Assembly (NCBI GenBank): GCA_964609825.1
Contig: CAZSSH010000002.1
Coordinates: 372,001-436,000 of the forward strand
Length of the DNA stretch: 64,000 nt
Direction: 5' to 3'
DNA from: CAZSSH01 sp964609825
Lineage (GTDB): Bacteria > Verrucomicrobiota > Lentisphaeria > Victivallales > Victivallaceae
The notes beneath the pieces are model-generated. The model was not told where the DNA came from. It did not search any database and worked only from the letters and a program-made list of their open reading frames with translations. The position numbers and the translations under genes are program-made. Shown here one piece after another: positions 40,399 through 49,647 of the stretch. Within the stretch, counting starts at the first letter, position 1. Each line of letters begins with the position of its first letter.

Positions 40399-41757
40399 AT
40401 GAAGACCAACAGCAAATACACCGCCGGCCCCGTTCGCTCCACCATGCTCAAAACCGCGCTCGCCATGCTCGCCGGGACGCTGGCCATGTCCGGCTACAAC
40501 CTTGCCGACACCTATTTTGTCGGGCAACTGCCGGGCGAAATCCCGCTGGCGGCGATGGGCTTCACCCTGCCCGTCATCATGCTCATCGGCTGTATTTTCC
40601 GCGGCGTCAATATTGGGGTGATGACCACGCTCGCTCATGCGTTGGGGGCAAAAAAGCACAACAAAGCTGCCAAGCTCGTAACTTACGGCATCTTTTTGAT
40701 CTCTCTGATTTCGTGTCTGATCGGGGCGGCCGGGGTGCTCTCCGGCAATGCGGTGCTGTCGCTTTTCGGCGCCCGCGGCGAAGCCTTGACGCTGGCCAAG
40801 AGCTACATGGACATCTGGTACTACGGCTGCCTCACCGCCTCCTTGTCGATGGCGGGCAACGATATTTTGATCGTCACCGGCGACAACAAAATGGCCAGCA
40901 TGATGATGATTGCCGGGATGATCATCAATGTGATTTTGGATCCGCTGTTTATTTTTGGCTGGGGGCCGGTCCCGGCGATGGGGATCAAGGGCGCGGCATT
41001 GGCGACGGTGATCGCGCAGCTGATTTCGGCGATCTTGGTCTGGCAGGTGGTCAACCGCCGCCATAAACTGTTGTGCTTTAGCCATATTGACCAACGCGGG
41101 CTCAAGCACGCGTGGGCGCTGATGATCCATTATGCCGTCCCGGCGGCGATCGGGATGCTTTTAATGCCGGTCGGCTCGGCGGTGGTGACACGCATCACCG
41201 CGAGCTTCGGCAACGCGGCGGTGGCCGGGGTCGCCGCCGCCGGACGGCTGGAGATGGTGGCCTTTGTGGTGCCGATGGCGCTCGGGATTTCCCTGACGCC
41301 GATGATTGCCCAAAATTACGGAGCAAAGCGGTTTGACCGGATTGAGGAGTGCCGCCGCTTTGCAATGCGGTTTGCGGCCTTTTTTCTGACCATTATGGCG
41401 ATTGTTTTTACCGTTTTCTCCGGCTGGATTTCGCAGCAGTTTTCGACGGACTTGGAGGTACAGCAAATCATGGCACTGGCGCTAAAAATCATCCCGTGGG
41501 GACTGGCGGGAGTGGAAATCCACCGTTTTGCCGGGTTCTTTTACAACGGCTGCGGGCGGCCGCGGGCGGCCGCTATGATCAATGCGATGCGGATTGCGGT
41601 TTTTTTGATCCCGTTTTCGCTCGTTGCGCTTTCCTTTCAATCATTGCCGGGGCTGTTGTTCGCCCGATTGCTGGCCGATTTGGGGGCCGGAGCGGTCGGT
41701 TATCTCCTCGCCCGGCACTTTACCCAAAATCTGCTCATCCGCAGCGGCAAATTTTAA
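40399..41757 (+). CDS. MATE-family multidrug/organic-cation antiporter
   Basis: This 452-residue protein has twelve transmembrane segments. Its first helix carries the MATE entry MLAGTLAMSGYNLADTYFVG, and IDPLFIFGWGPVPAMGIKGAA-like and GNAAVAGVAAAGRLEMVAFV blocks mark the two six-helix halves. MATE proteins export drugs or metabolites in exchange for Na+ or H+. Its own promoter and a convergent neighbour make it a single-gene unit. The stop overlaps that of the next (minus) gene by 4 nt. The substrate is unknown. Confidence 0.92.
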   Translation: MKTNSKYTAGPVRSTMLKTALAMLAGTLAMSGYNLADTYFVGQLPGEIPLAAMGFTLPVIMLIGCIFRGVNIGVMTTLAHALGAKKHNKAAKLVTYGIFLISLISCLIGAAGVLSGNAVLSLFGARGEALTLAKSYMDIWYYGCLTASLSMAGNDILIVTGDNKMASMMMIAGMIINVILDPLFIFGWGPVPAMGIKGAALATVIAQLISAILVWQVVNRRHKLLCFSHIDQRGLKHAWALMIHYAVPAAIGMLLMPVGSAVVTRITASFGNAAVAGVAAAGRLEMVAFVVPMALGISLTPMIAQNYGAKRFDRIEECRRFAMRFAAFFLTIMAIVFTVFSGWISQQFSTDLEVQQIMALALKIIPWGLAGVEIHRFAGFFYNGCGRPRAAAMINAMRIAVFLIPFSLVALSFQSLPGLLFARLLADLGAGAVGYLLARHFTQNLLIRSGKF

Positions 41758-42956
41758 AGCGGCGACGCGTAAACAGCACTTTTTTCCCACTTGCGCGGCA
41801 AAATTTTAAATTTCCAGACATTGCCTTTGTGGTCAATGCTGACAAGTTCTGGCGTTTTGGCGTTGAGGGCAAACAAAAACAACGTTTCGTTTTTATTGAA
41901 CGGCTTCAGTTTGCCGGGAGCCACCACCAACTGCGCCTTGGTTTCGGCGGGAAGTTTACCGAAAAGATGGATGCTCTCATTGGCCAGCGAATCCAAAAAG
42001 AGCATATTGTCACTCGGGCGGTACGCCGCGCCGCCGGTAAAGCGGTCCAATATCTCCACCGGCGAGTCCTTGAGAAGCATATACGCCTTTTTGTCCTTTT
42101 GCGCCAGGATAAAAATCTGCGATTGCTCGTTAAGCAAAAAAGCCGTATCGGGGTCAATCTCGAGATTGCTGATGTTTAAGGTCTTGTTTTGGAGCTCCAG
42201 CGTACCGTCGGCAACGGCATAAAACTCGGCCCGCTTGCCGTTGATGCTGATCAGCATATTTTTGCGGTCATTTAAAAGCAAAATGCCGCCGTTGGCCAGC
42301 GTCCGGTATTTTTTTACCTCGCTTAATTGATCCAAATCAAGCTGATAAAAGTAACCGCCCGCAACAAACGATACCCAAATCAATTTTCCGTCCGACACCA
42401 CCGACTTGACCGGCTGCTCAAACTCGGCCGATTCGGCGGTGATTTTGCCGGTCTTGAGATCGATGTGCGCCAGCGTGTTGCGCTCGGTCACGGCCAGCAG
42501 CTGCCGGTTGGAGTCGGCCGGAAAGACGATTTTGCGGAGCAGCCGGCCGTCAATGATAAAACCGTTGATGATATTGCTGTTGACCAAATTAAAATAAATG
42601 AGCCGCGTCGAGTTGGGCGCAGTTTCGCCGCCAATGCGCTCAGCCACGATGAGCATGCTCTCATCCGGTGAAATCGCCGCGGCAAGCAAATCCGCGCCGC
42701 CGGAGGCGCGCCCGGAAACCGGCGAGGGCTTCCACTTAAAGAGTTTGTTGTTTTGCACCAATACCGAGCCGGCCATCCCGGGCGGAGTGTCGGCGGCGTT
42801 GTCCCGGCCCGGCAGATCAATGGCGATCAATTCGCCGGTCGGCCGCACTTTGGCTGCGACCGCTTCGCCGTCCTCACGGATTTTGGGCAGATCACCGGCT
42901 CCGAAGACCGCGCCAAACAGCCCCGACAGGCTCAAAAGGAGGATTTTTTTTAACAT
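41754..42956 (-). CDS. Exported beta-propeller-like protein of unknown function
   Basis: The ATG at 42956 was preferred to a TTG 30 nt upstream because it gives a signal peptide, MLKKILLLSLSGLFGAVFGA. The 400-residue mature part is made of repeated short strands with Asp/Asn-rich turns (LAAAISPDESMLIVAERIGG, FFILAQKDKKAYML-like, LHIDLKTGK-like), suggesting a seven-bladed propeller of the WD40/NHL type. I see no catalytic motif. It is convergent with the MATE gene, sharing the last 4 nt, and divergent from the histidine kinase gene. Confidence 0.68.
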   Translation of the reverse strand: MLKKILLLSLSGLFGAVFGAGDLPKIREDGEAVAAKVRPTGELIAIDLPGRDNAADTPPGMAGSVLVQNNKLFKWKPSPVSGRASGGADLLAAAISPDESMLIVAERIGGETAPNSTRLIYFNLVNSNIINGFIIDGRLLRKIVFPADSNRQLLAVTERNTLAHIDLKTGKITAESAEFEQPVKSVVSDGKLIWVSFVAGGYFYQLDLDQLSEVKKYRTLANGGILLLNDRKNMLISINGKRAEFYAVADGTLELQNKTLNISNLEIDPDTAFLLNEQSQIFILAQKDKKAYMLLKDSPVEILDRFTGGAAYRPSDNMLFLDSLANESIHLFGKLPAETKAQLVVAPGKLKPFNKNETLFLFALNAKTPELVSIDHKGNVWKFKILPRKWEKSAVYASPL

Positions 42957-43031
42957 ATCAAACAAACTTTCTTTTTTTTTAAGCAAATTTGTGCTATCTT
43001 ATTTATAATGACATCAAATTCAGGTTTTTCA

Positions 43032-44177
43032 ATGGCGAAACAAAAAATTTTAGAGCGTTTTATCTTTAAAAGCGACGATCTCGACCCGGCCAGCCGCCAG
43101 GCCTACATCCTCAAACTGGCCAAAGAGCGGGGGTTCTTTTCGACCATTTTCAACACCATCGAGGAGGGGATCATGGTCGTCGACCGCCGCCTCAAGATCC
43201 AGTACTGCAACGAGGCGGCCCAACGGATGCTTGGCCTCCCGGAGGACATGCAGGACATCCGAGTTTCCCAACTGCTGCAGGGGGTCGACTGGCGGCGGAT
43301 TATCGACTTGGACAGCACCGAGTGGATCAAGGTCGCCCGGCAGGAGGTGGAGATTTGTTACCCTGAGCCGCGCTTTCTGCAATTTTATCTGGTGCCTTAC
43401 CCGGAGGACACGCAGTTGGCGGCGGTAATTTTGCGCGATGTCACCGAGACCAGGAGCAACACCGTCAAAAAGCTCGAAGCCGAGACCGCCAACGCGATTT
43501 CATTGCTGGCCGCCGGGGTCGCCCACGAGATCGGCAATCCCTTAAACAGTTTGTACCTCAATTTGCAAATTTTGGAGAAATCCATCGCCGACAATCAATT
43601 TGACCCCAAGGACACCGCCGAAATGGTCGGCATCTGCAAAAAAGAGGTCGAGCGACTCGACAGCATCATCAACGGCTTTTTAAACTCAATGCGCCCCAAG
43701 GATTTGAAACTCGAGCCCGCTGACATCAGCAAACTGATCGTCGAGGTGCTGACCTTTATGCGTTTTGAGATCGAGGGCCGCCAGGTCAAGGTCCAATGCC
43801 ACTGGAGCGACAATCTCCCGTTGGTCAGCGCCGACATCGAGCAGATCAAGCAAGTGTTTTACAACGTCATCCGCAACGCGGTGCAGGCCATGCCCAACGG
43901 CGGCGAACTCAATATTTTCGGGTTTGCCGACGATGATTTTCTTAATTTGGAGTTTACCGACTCGGGCAACGGCATCACGCCGTTGGAGCTGAGTAATATG
44001 TTCAAAGCCTTTAAAAGCACCAAATCCGGCGGCAACGGCCTCGGCACAATGATCATCGAGCGCATCTGCCGCGAGCACGGTGCCGAGTTCGGCGTCGAGT
44101 CGCAGCCGGGCAAAGGAACGACGTTCTGCATCCGCTTCCCGCTGCACGCCAAGCGCTTCCGCATGCTACCCCAATAA
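43032..44177 (+). CDS. PAS-domain sensor histidine kinase (NtrB/AtoS-like)
   Basis: This protein of about 381 residues has a PAS domain at roughly 35-140 (TIEEGIMVVDRRLKIQYCNE). A HisKA domain follows with the phosphoacceptor in GVAHEIGNPLNSLYLNLQ, then a HATPase_c domain with the N box VIRNAVQAMP, the G1 box DSGNGITP and the G2 box GNGLGTMIIE. There is no transmembrane segment, so it is a cytosolic sensor like NtrB. A start 24 nt upstream (43008) is possible, but CAGG before 43032 is a better ribosome site. No response regulator is adjacent, so it is an orphan here. The next gene is ispE after 12 nt. Confidence 0.88.
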   Translation: MAKQKILERFIFKSDDLDPASRQAYILKLAKERGFFSTIFNTIEEGIMVVDRRLKIQYCNEAAQRMLGLPEDMQDIRVSQLLQGVDWRRIIDLDSTEWIKVARQEVEICYPEPRFLQFYLVPYPEDTQLAAVILRDVTETRSNTVKKLEAETANAISLLAAGVAHEIGNPLNSLYLNLQILEKSIADNQFDPKDTAEMVGICKKEVERLDSIINGFLNSMRPKDLKLEPADISKLIVEVLTFMRFEIEGRQVKVQCHWSDNLPLVSADIEQIKQVFYNVIRNAVQAMPNGGELNIFGFADDDFLNLEFTDSGNGITPLELSNMFKAFKSTKSGGNGLGTMIIERICREHGAEFGVESQPGKGTTFCIRFPLHAKRFRMLPQ

Positions 44178-44189
44178 CGGACCAATGTT

Positions 44190-45047
44190 ATGAAACAAAC
44201 CTTTGACGCCATCGCCAAAATCAATCTCTATATTAAGGTAACCGGCAAACGCCCCGACGGCTACCACGAAATCGAAACCGTCTTTTGGCCGGTCGCCGAG
44301 CCTGCCGATCAAATCACCATCGATTTTGACGCCGCTCCGGGCGTCCGGGTCGAGAGTTCGCTCCCCGGGCTCCCGCAGGATTTGGACAACATTGCGGGCA
44401 AAGCCGCCGCCGTCTTTGCGCAGGCGGCCAAAATCACCCCGACTTGGCGGATTTGGATCCAAAAGGTCATCCCGGTCGCGGCCGGACTGGGCGGCGGGAG
44501 CTCCAATGCGGCGTGTGTGCTGGAGGCATTAAACACCCGTTATCAAGCGTTTTCCGGCCAAAAGCTGGCGCAACTGGCCGTCACCATCGGCGCCGACGTC
44601 CCGTTTTTTTTGAACCGACGGCCGATGATCGCCCGCGGCATCGGCGAAATCTTTACCGAAACCGGCCCGGTGATCGAAAAACTGCCGCTGGTAATCGTCA
44701 ATCCACAATTTCCGGTCAGCGCCAAGTGGGCGTATCAGCATCTTGACCCGCGCCGCATCGGTCCGGCCGATGACGGCAAATTTGCCGCGCTGCTGGCCGG
44801 TTTGGCCGACGGCGACGTAGGCAAAATTGCGAATCATCTCCATAACGATCTTGAGTACGCTTTGTACGACAAATTTCCCTTGCTTGCTATCTTAAAAGAA
44901 TTCATGCTCGCTCACGGCGGACTTAATGTCATTGTGAGCGGCAGCGGCTCAAGTTTGTATGCCGTCTGCCTTGATCAAGCTCAAAGCGCCGGTCTGGCCG
45001 CCGGCTTAAAAGCAAACTTTAAACAAATTTCAGTCTTTACGCCTTGA
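44190..45047 (+). CDS. ispE: 4-diphosphocytidyl-2-C-methyl-D-erythritol kinase
   Basis: IspE is the fourth enzyme of the MEP isoprenoid pathway and phosphorylates CDP-ME. The GHMP-kinase ATP motif PVAAGLGGGSSNAACVLEAL lies near residue 92. The N-terminal AIAKINLYIKVTGKRPDGYH and the C-terminal VIVSGSGSSLYAV fit IspE. The 285-residue length is normal. It follows the histidine kinase with a 12-nt gap and is followed by the Rnf promoter, whose -35 box overlaps its stop codon. Confidence 0.93.
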   Translation: MKQTFDAIAKINLYIKVTGKRPDGYHEIETVFWPVAEPADQITIDFDAAPGVRVESSLPGLPQDLDNIAGKAAAVFAQAAKITPTWRIWIQKVIPVAAGLGGGSSNAACVLEALNTRYQAFSGQKLAQLAVTIGADVPFFLNRRPMIARGIGEIFTETGPVIEKLPLVIVNPQFPVSAKWAYQHLDPRRIGPADDGKFAALLAGLADGDVGKIANHLHNDLEYALYDKFPLLAILKEFMLAHGGLNVIVSGSGSSLYAVCLDQAQSAGLAAGLKANFKQISVFTP

Positions 45048-45072
45048 AAAAACATGGACGGAATAGTAAATT
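45044..45072 (+). promoter_or_regulatory. Predicted promoter of the rnf operon
   Basis: TTGAAA (45044-45049) and TAAATT (45067-45072) have the ideal 17-nt spacer, and a strong GGAAAAGGGAG ribosome site precedes rnfA. The -35 box overlaps the ispE stop. Confidence 0.55.
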
Positions 45073-45116
45073 AGAGATACTAGTGACTTTTTTAACAACA
45101 GGAAAAGGGAGAAAAC

Positions 45117-45710
45117 ATGGAATACCTGAGTCTGACGGTTGGCGCCGTCCTGGTCAACAATTTTATCCTGTCGCGATTTTTGGGGATATGCCCGTTTCTC
45201 GGCGTTTCCAAACGCTTGGAAACGGCGATGGGAATGTCCGGTGCAGTCATTTTTGTGATGACGCTGGCCTCGGCAATCACGGCGGCGGTTTATAATTATT
45301 TGTTGACTTTTAAGTTGGCCGACGGCAAAATCATCGATCTTAATTTTTTGGCAGTCCTCTTGTTTATTTTAATCATTGCGGCACTGGTGCAAGTCATTGA
45401 GATCATGCTCCAAAAACTGAGCCCGACGCTCTACCAGGCGTTGGGCATTTATTTGCCCTTGATCACCACCAACTGCGCGGTGCTCGGCTCGGCGGCGATC
45501 AACTACAGCAATCACTTTACGGTGTTTCAGGCAACACTCTTCGGTTTCTTCTCCGGGGTCGGCTTCGGCTTGGCGCTGTTGCTGTTTGCCAGCTTGCGCG
45601 AGCGCCTTGAGTTGGCCAACATTCCCAAACCGTTTCAGGGGACCGCCATTGCGTTAATCACCGCCGGCATCTTGGCCATGGCCTTTGTCGGTTTTTCGGG
45701 GCTGTGCTAA
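45117..45710 (+). CDS. rnfA: Rnf complex subunit A (ion-translocating membrane subunit)
   Basis: RnfA and RnfE form the inverted membrane pair of the Rnf (Rsx) ferredoxin:NAD+ oxidoreductase. The 197-residue protein has six transmembrane helices and the signature NFILSRFLGICPFLGVSKRL with the conserved Cys. LGIYLPLITTNCAVLGSAA is the second cysteine-bearing block; these two Cys bind the membrane [2Fe-2S] cluster. It is the first gene of a compact rnfABCDGE cluster and follows the promoter at 45044. Confidence 0.97.
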   Translation: MEYLSLTVGAVLVNNFILSRFLGICPFLGVSKRLETAMGMSGAVIFVMTLASAITAAVYNYLLTFKLADGKIIDLNFLAVLLFILIIAALVQVIEIMLQKLSPTLYQALGIYLPLITTNCAVLGSAAINYSNHFTVFQATLFGFFSGVGFGLALLLFASLRERLELANIPKPFQGTAIALITAGILAMAFVGFSGLC

Positions 45711-45713
45711 ACG

Positions 45714-46565
45714 ATGAATACCACACTATTATTCTCCATTTTAATGATGGCCGGCATCGGCTTATTGCTCGGGGTCATCATCGGCTTTTTTGCTAAAATT
45801 TTCCGCATTGATGTCGACAACCGGGTCGAGCTTGTGATTGAGCTGTTGCCGGGCGCCAATTGCGGCGGTTGCGGCAAGGCCGGTTGCGCCGATTTCGCCA
45901 AGGCAGTCGTCGCCGGCGAGCTCTCGCCCAACAAGTGCCCGGTGTCCTCGGCCGAAGCGGTCTCCGCGATTGCACTCGCTCTCGGCGTCGAGGCCGGCAG
46001 CGGCTTCAAGCAAAAAGCGGTGGTTCTCTGCGGCGGCGACAAAAATCAGACCGTCGCCTTTGACAATTACAACGGCATCGCCGACTGCGTTTCGGCAAGT
46101 TTGGTCGCAGGCGGTCCCAAGGGTTGCTCCTACGGTTGCCTGGGCTTAAGCAGCTGCGCCCGCAAGTGCCCGTTTAACGCGATTGAATTGATCAATAATC
46201 TCGCCATCGTCCACCCCGAACTCTGCGTCGGCTGCGGTGCCTGCGTGGCAGTGTGCCCGCGCAAACTCATCAAGCTCGTGCCCGCGGATGCGACAACGCA
46301 TGTCTATTGCAGCTCGCCCGCCAAGGCGCCGGTGAAAAAGAAATATTGCAATGTCCCTTGCATCGGTTGCCGCAAATGTGCCAAAGCCGCGCCCGAAAAA
46401 TTTACGATTGAGGGCTTTAAAGCGACCGTCAATTATGAGGCCGCGCCGCCGGCCGACGCCAACGATGTCGCCCGGGCCGAATGCCCGACCGGCTGTTTGC
46501 TCACCGAGAGCAAGCACCTCGAGATCGAGATCCGCGACCCCAACTGGAGCAAAGAAACCAAATGA
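45714..46565 (+). CDS. rnfB: Rnf complex subunit B (ferredoxin-like electron entry)
   Basis: This 283-residue subunit has an N-terminal membrane anchor (LFSILMMAGIGLLLGVIIGF). The GANCGGCGKAGCADFAKAVV Cys cluster follows, then two ferredoxin-type 4Fe-4S motifs (CARKCPFNAIE, CVGCGACVAVCP), with a further partial motif (PCIGCRKCAKAAP). It accepts electrons from reduced ferredoxin. It follows rnfA by 3 nt and overlaps rnfC by 4 nt. Confidence 0.97.
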   Translation: MNTTLLFSILMMAGIGLLLGVIIGFFAKIFRIDVDNRVELVIELLPGANCGGCGKAGCADFAKAVVAGELSPNKCPVSSAEAVSAIALALGVEAGSGFKQKAVVLCGGDKNQTVAFDNYNGIADCVSASLVAGGPKGCSYGCLGLSSCARKCPFNAIELINNLAIVHPELCVGCGACVAVCPRKLIKLVPADATTHVYCSSPAKAPVKKKYCNVPCIGCRKCAKAAPEKFTIEGFKATVNYEAAPPADANDVARAECPTGCLLTESKHLEIEIRDPNWSKETK

Positions 46566-47881
46566 GCAAACAACCCGTAATGAGTTTTAAAGGCGGCATT
46601 CACCCCGCCGGTGACGGCAAGGCCCTCAGCGAAAAATCGCCGATCCAAACCGCGCCGTTGTTTGACAAATATCAGGTCATCGTCGGTCAAAACGTCGGCA
46701 AACCGCCGAAAGTTTTGGTCAAAGTCGGCGATGAAGTCAAAAAGAATCAACTGATCGCCGAGGCTGACGGTTTTGTCTCCGCCAATTTGCATGCACCCAC
46801 CAGCGGCAAAGTCACCGCCGTCGGAGAAGTCCCCGGTCCGATGGGCGTCGCCGTAACCGCGATTGAAATCACTGCCGACAAGCTTGACCAATCCGTCGAG
46901 CCGATGCCGGCCATTGACTGGCAAAACAGCGATGCAGCCACATTGAAGGCGCGCGTCGCCGCGGCGGGTATCGTCGGTATGGGCGGCGCCGCTTTCCCGA
47001 GCGCGGTCAAACTCTCGCCGCCGCCCGAAAAGAAGATCGATGTTTTGGTCATCAATGCCGCCGAGTGCGAGCCTTATCTCACCGCCGACCACCGTTTGAT
47101 GGTTGAAGAGCCCGAAAAAGTGGTGATCGGCACCGCGATTTTGGGCAAAATCCTCGGCGTCAAAGAAATGTGGATCGGGGTTGAGGTCAACAAGCCCGAC
47201 GCCATTGAGGCGTTGGAGCAATATGCCGCCACCTACGGCGTTAAAGTCGCCCATTTAAAGGTACAGTATCCGCAAGGGTCGGAGAAACAGCTCATCCACG
47301 CCATTACCAAGCGCGTGGTCCCCGCCGGGGGACTTCCTATGGATGCCGGCTGCGTCGTCCAAAACGTGGGCAGCGCCTGCGCAGTCACCGAGGCGGTGGT
47401 CAACGGCTTGCCGCTCGTCGAGCGGGTCACCAGCATCACCGGCGAAGTGGTCAAAAACCCGGGCAACTGGCGCTTGCGCATCGGCACGCCGGTCATCAAG
47501 GCCATCGAGCTGGCCGGCGGCGTCACCCGTCAGCCGGGCAAGCTCATCCTCGGCGGACCGATGATGGGCTTCGCCCAGCGGACCAGTCTGGTGCCGGTCT
47601 GCAAAAATACCTCCGGGATTTTGCTGCTGCCCCCCGAGTTGTCGGTCGAGTACAGCAACGGCAGCTGCATCCGTTGCGGCCGCTGCGTGCAAGGCTGCCC
47701 GATGAATCTGGTGCCGTGTCTGTTGGGTTGCGCCATCGAGAGTGAAAAATTTGATTTGGCCCAAGAAAATCATGTCATGGATTGCCTTGAGTGCGGCTCC
47801 TGCGCCTACGTCTGTCCGGCGAAACGCCCGCTCGTCCAGCACATGCGCCGCGCCAAAGCTGAAATAAGAAGAAAGAAGTAA
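46562..47881 (+). CDS. rnfC: Rnf complex subunit C (NADH and FMN site)
   Basis: This subunit of about 439 residues contains the NADH/FMN-binding domain, with GIVGMGGAAFPSAVKLS and INAAECEPYLTADHRLM, and an SLBB-like segment. Two C-terminal 4Fe-4S motifs follow (CIRCGRCVQGCPMNLVPCLL and CLECGSCAYVCPAKRPLVQ). The start at 46562 was set by the ATGA overlap with rnfB, because the open frame continues upstream without homology. It links NAD+ reduction to the membrane core. Confidence 0.97.
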   Translation: MSKQPVMSFKGGIHPAGDGKALSEKSPIQTAPLFDKYQVIVGQNVGKPPKVLVKVGDEVKKNQLIAEADGFVSANLHAPTSGKVTAVGEVPGPMGVAVTAIEITADKLDQSVEPMPAIDWQNSDAATLKARVAAAGIVGMGGAAFPSAVKLSPPPEKKIDVLVINAAECEPYLTADHRLMVEEPEKVVIGTAILGKILGVKEMWIGVEVNKPDAIEALEQYAATYGVKVAHLKVQYPQGSEKQLIHAITKRVVPAGGLPMDAGCVVQNVGSACAVTEAVVNGLPLVERVTSITGEVVKNPGNWRLRIGTPVIKAIELAGGVTRQPGKLILGGPMMGFAQRTSLVPVCKNTSGILLLPPELSVEYSNGSCIRCGRCVQGCPMNLVPCLLGCAIESEKFDLAQENHVMDCLECGSCAYVCPAKRPLVQHMRRAKAEIRRKK

Positions 47882-47883
47882 TC

Positions 47884-48996
47884 ATGAGCGATACTAACGA
47901 AAACGAATCTCAGATCATATTGCCCGACGACGAAAAACTCATGCTGAGCGTTTCGCCGCACATCTCCACTTGTGAAACCACGCGGCGAATCATGTGCAAA
48001 GTATTGCTGGCCTTGTTTCCGGCGGTGTTTGCCTCGGTGCTGCTCTTCGGCATGCGCGCGTTTTGGGTGATTTTATTCACCACCGTCTGTTGCGTCGGCG
48101 CCGAAGCCTTGTGGTGCTTCTTTGCCAAAAAGCCCGTGCTCAACACCATCGGCGATTGCAGCGCGGTGGTGACCGGCGTGTTGCTCGCCATGAATCTCTC
48201 GGCCGAAATCCCTTATTACATTTGCCTCATCGGCGCTTTTTTGGCGATCTGGCTCGCCAAGCAGGTCTTTGGCGGACTCGGGCACAACCCGTTTAATCCC
48301 GCCTTGGTCGCCCGCGTCGGCCTGCTGATCGCGTTTCCGGCGGCAATGACCACCTGGGGCCCGGTCAAGGGGTTGAGCGATGACGCGCCGATCAGCGGCC
48401 AATGCGTCATCCAGGGCGTAATGTACAACACCCCGCCCGACGCGGTCAGCTGCGCGACGCCGTTGGGGATCGTCAAAACCACCCCCAAAGTTCTGGGTCA
48501 AGGGTTTGATGCCGAGGGCAATTTCTCGGCCATCGACGACTCGGCCAAATACTGGGACTTTTTTCTCGGTAAAAAGAGCGGCTGCCTCGGGGAAACCAGC
48601 GTCTTGGCGCTCTTGCTGGGCGGCTTGATGCTGGTCGGCTTCAAGCTCATCAACTGGCGCGTCCCGGTGTGCTACATCGGCACCGTGGCCATCATTACCG
48701 GCGTTGTCAATTACTTCTGCCCGGGTGTAACGCCGACGCCGTTGTTTCACATTCTGACCGGCGGACTCATGATCGGCGCCATTTTTATGGCGACTGACAT
48801 GGTCACTTCGCCGATCACCAACTCCGGCTGCGTGATCTTCGCCATCGGCTGCGGGGTGGTCGCCAGCGTGATTCGCATTTGGGGCAACTACCCCGAGGGC
48901 GTGAGTTTCTCCATTATCTTTATGAATGCCTTGGTGCCGCTCATTGACCGCTTGTGCAGTCAGCGTCCCTTTGGCTACGTAGCAAAGCGGGGGTAA
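47884..48996 (+). CDS. rnfD: Rnf complex subunit D (membrane subunit with covalent FMN)
   Basis: This 370-residue protein has eight to ten transmembrane helices. Motifs include LGHNPFNPALVARVGLLIAF and the FMN-bearing MATDMVTSPITNSGCVIFA, whose Thr carries covalent FMN in related complexes. It starts 2 nt after rnfC. The family also occurs as NqrB in the Na+-pumping quinone reductase; the surrounding rnf genes settle the assignment. Confidence 0.96.
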   Translation: MSDTNENESQIILPDDEKLMLSVSPHISTCETTRRIMCKVLLALFPAVFASVLLFGMRAFWVILFTTVCCVGAEALWCFFAKKPVLNTIGDCSAVVTGVLLAMNLSAEIPYYICLIGAFLAIWLAKQVFGGLGHNPFNPALVARVGLLIAFPAAMTTWGPVKGLSDDAPISGQCVIQGVMYNTPPDAVSCATPLGIVKTTPKVLGQGFDAEGNFSAIDDSAKYWDFFLGKKSGCLGETSVLALLLGGLMLVGFKLINWRVPVCYIGTVAIITGVVNYFCPGVTPTPLFHILTGGLMIGAIFMATDMVTSPITNSGCVIFAIGCGVVASVIRIWGNYPEGVSFSIIFMNALVPLIDRLCSQRPFGYVAKRG

Positions 48997-48998
48997 AC

Positions 48999-49646
48999 AT
49001 GATGAATTTCAGAGATAACGAAAATTTGTTCTTTTTGGGCAGCTTTCTGGCCGTGACCTCGATCATCGCCGGGGTGCTCTTGGCGGTGTTTTCGGACTTG
49101 GTAGCCCAGCCGATCGCCGAGGCAAAACTGCGCAACACCAATCAATCGCTGGAGATGATTTTGCCGGCGTTTGACAACCAGCCGTCCGAAAACGTCACCG
49201 AAGTCGACGGCGTCAAATTTTTGGGCGCGACCAAGGACGGCAAGCTCGTCGCCGTCGCCGCCGAGGCCTCCACCAAAGGATACTCCGGACAGGTCGAGGC
49301 CCTGATCGGACTTGAGCCCGACGGCAAAATCATCGCCGTTTTGATCACCAAGCAGACCGAAACCCCGGGCCTCGGGACCAACGTCTGCGAGCGCAAGACT
49401 CAAAAGACCGTCGGCAACATGTTTGACAAACAAGAGGGGCTGCCCCCCAACAAGATTCTCGATCAGTTTAAAGGCCAAGTGAGCGACGGCAGCTGGAAAG
49501 TCAAAAAGGACGGCGGCACCATTGAGTACATCACCGGCGCCACCATCACCAGCCGCGCCGTGACATTGGTCGTCAACCATGCCGACAGCACCTATGTCAA
49601 AAACAAGGCCAAGATCATCGAAGCCCTGAGCAAGGGAGGAAAATAA
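48999..49646 (+). CDS. rnfG: Rnf complex subunit G (FMN-containing, single-helix)
   Basis: The start is set at 48999 because GCGGGGGT lies 7 nt upstream and the membrane helix (FFLGSFLAVTSIIAGVLLAV) then follows directly. The 215-residue protein has the FMN-attachment motif IEYITGATITSRAVTLVVN, with the acceptor Thr in TGATITS. The exported domain runs from about residue 35. It overlaps no neighbour and is 2 nt before rnfE. Confidence 0.96.
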   Translation: MMNFRDNENLFFLGSFLAVTSIIAGVLLAVFSDLVAQPIAEAKLRNTNQSLEMILPAFDNQPSENVTEVDGVKFLGATKDGKLVAVAAEASTKGYSGQVEALIGLEPDGKIIAVLITKQTETPGLGTNVCERKTQKTVGNMFDKQEGLPPNKILDQFKGQVSDGSWKVKKDGGTIEYITGATITSRAVTLVVNHADSTYVKNKAKIIEALSKGGK

Positions 49647-49647
49647 C

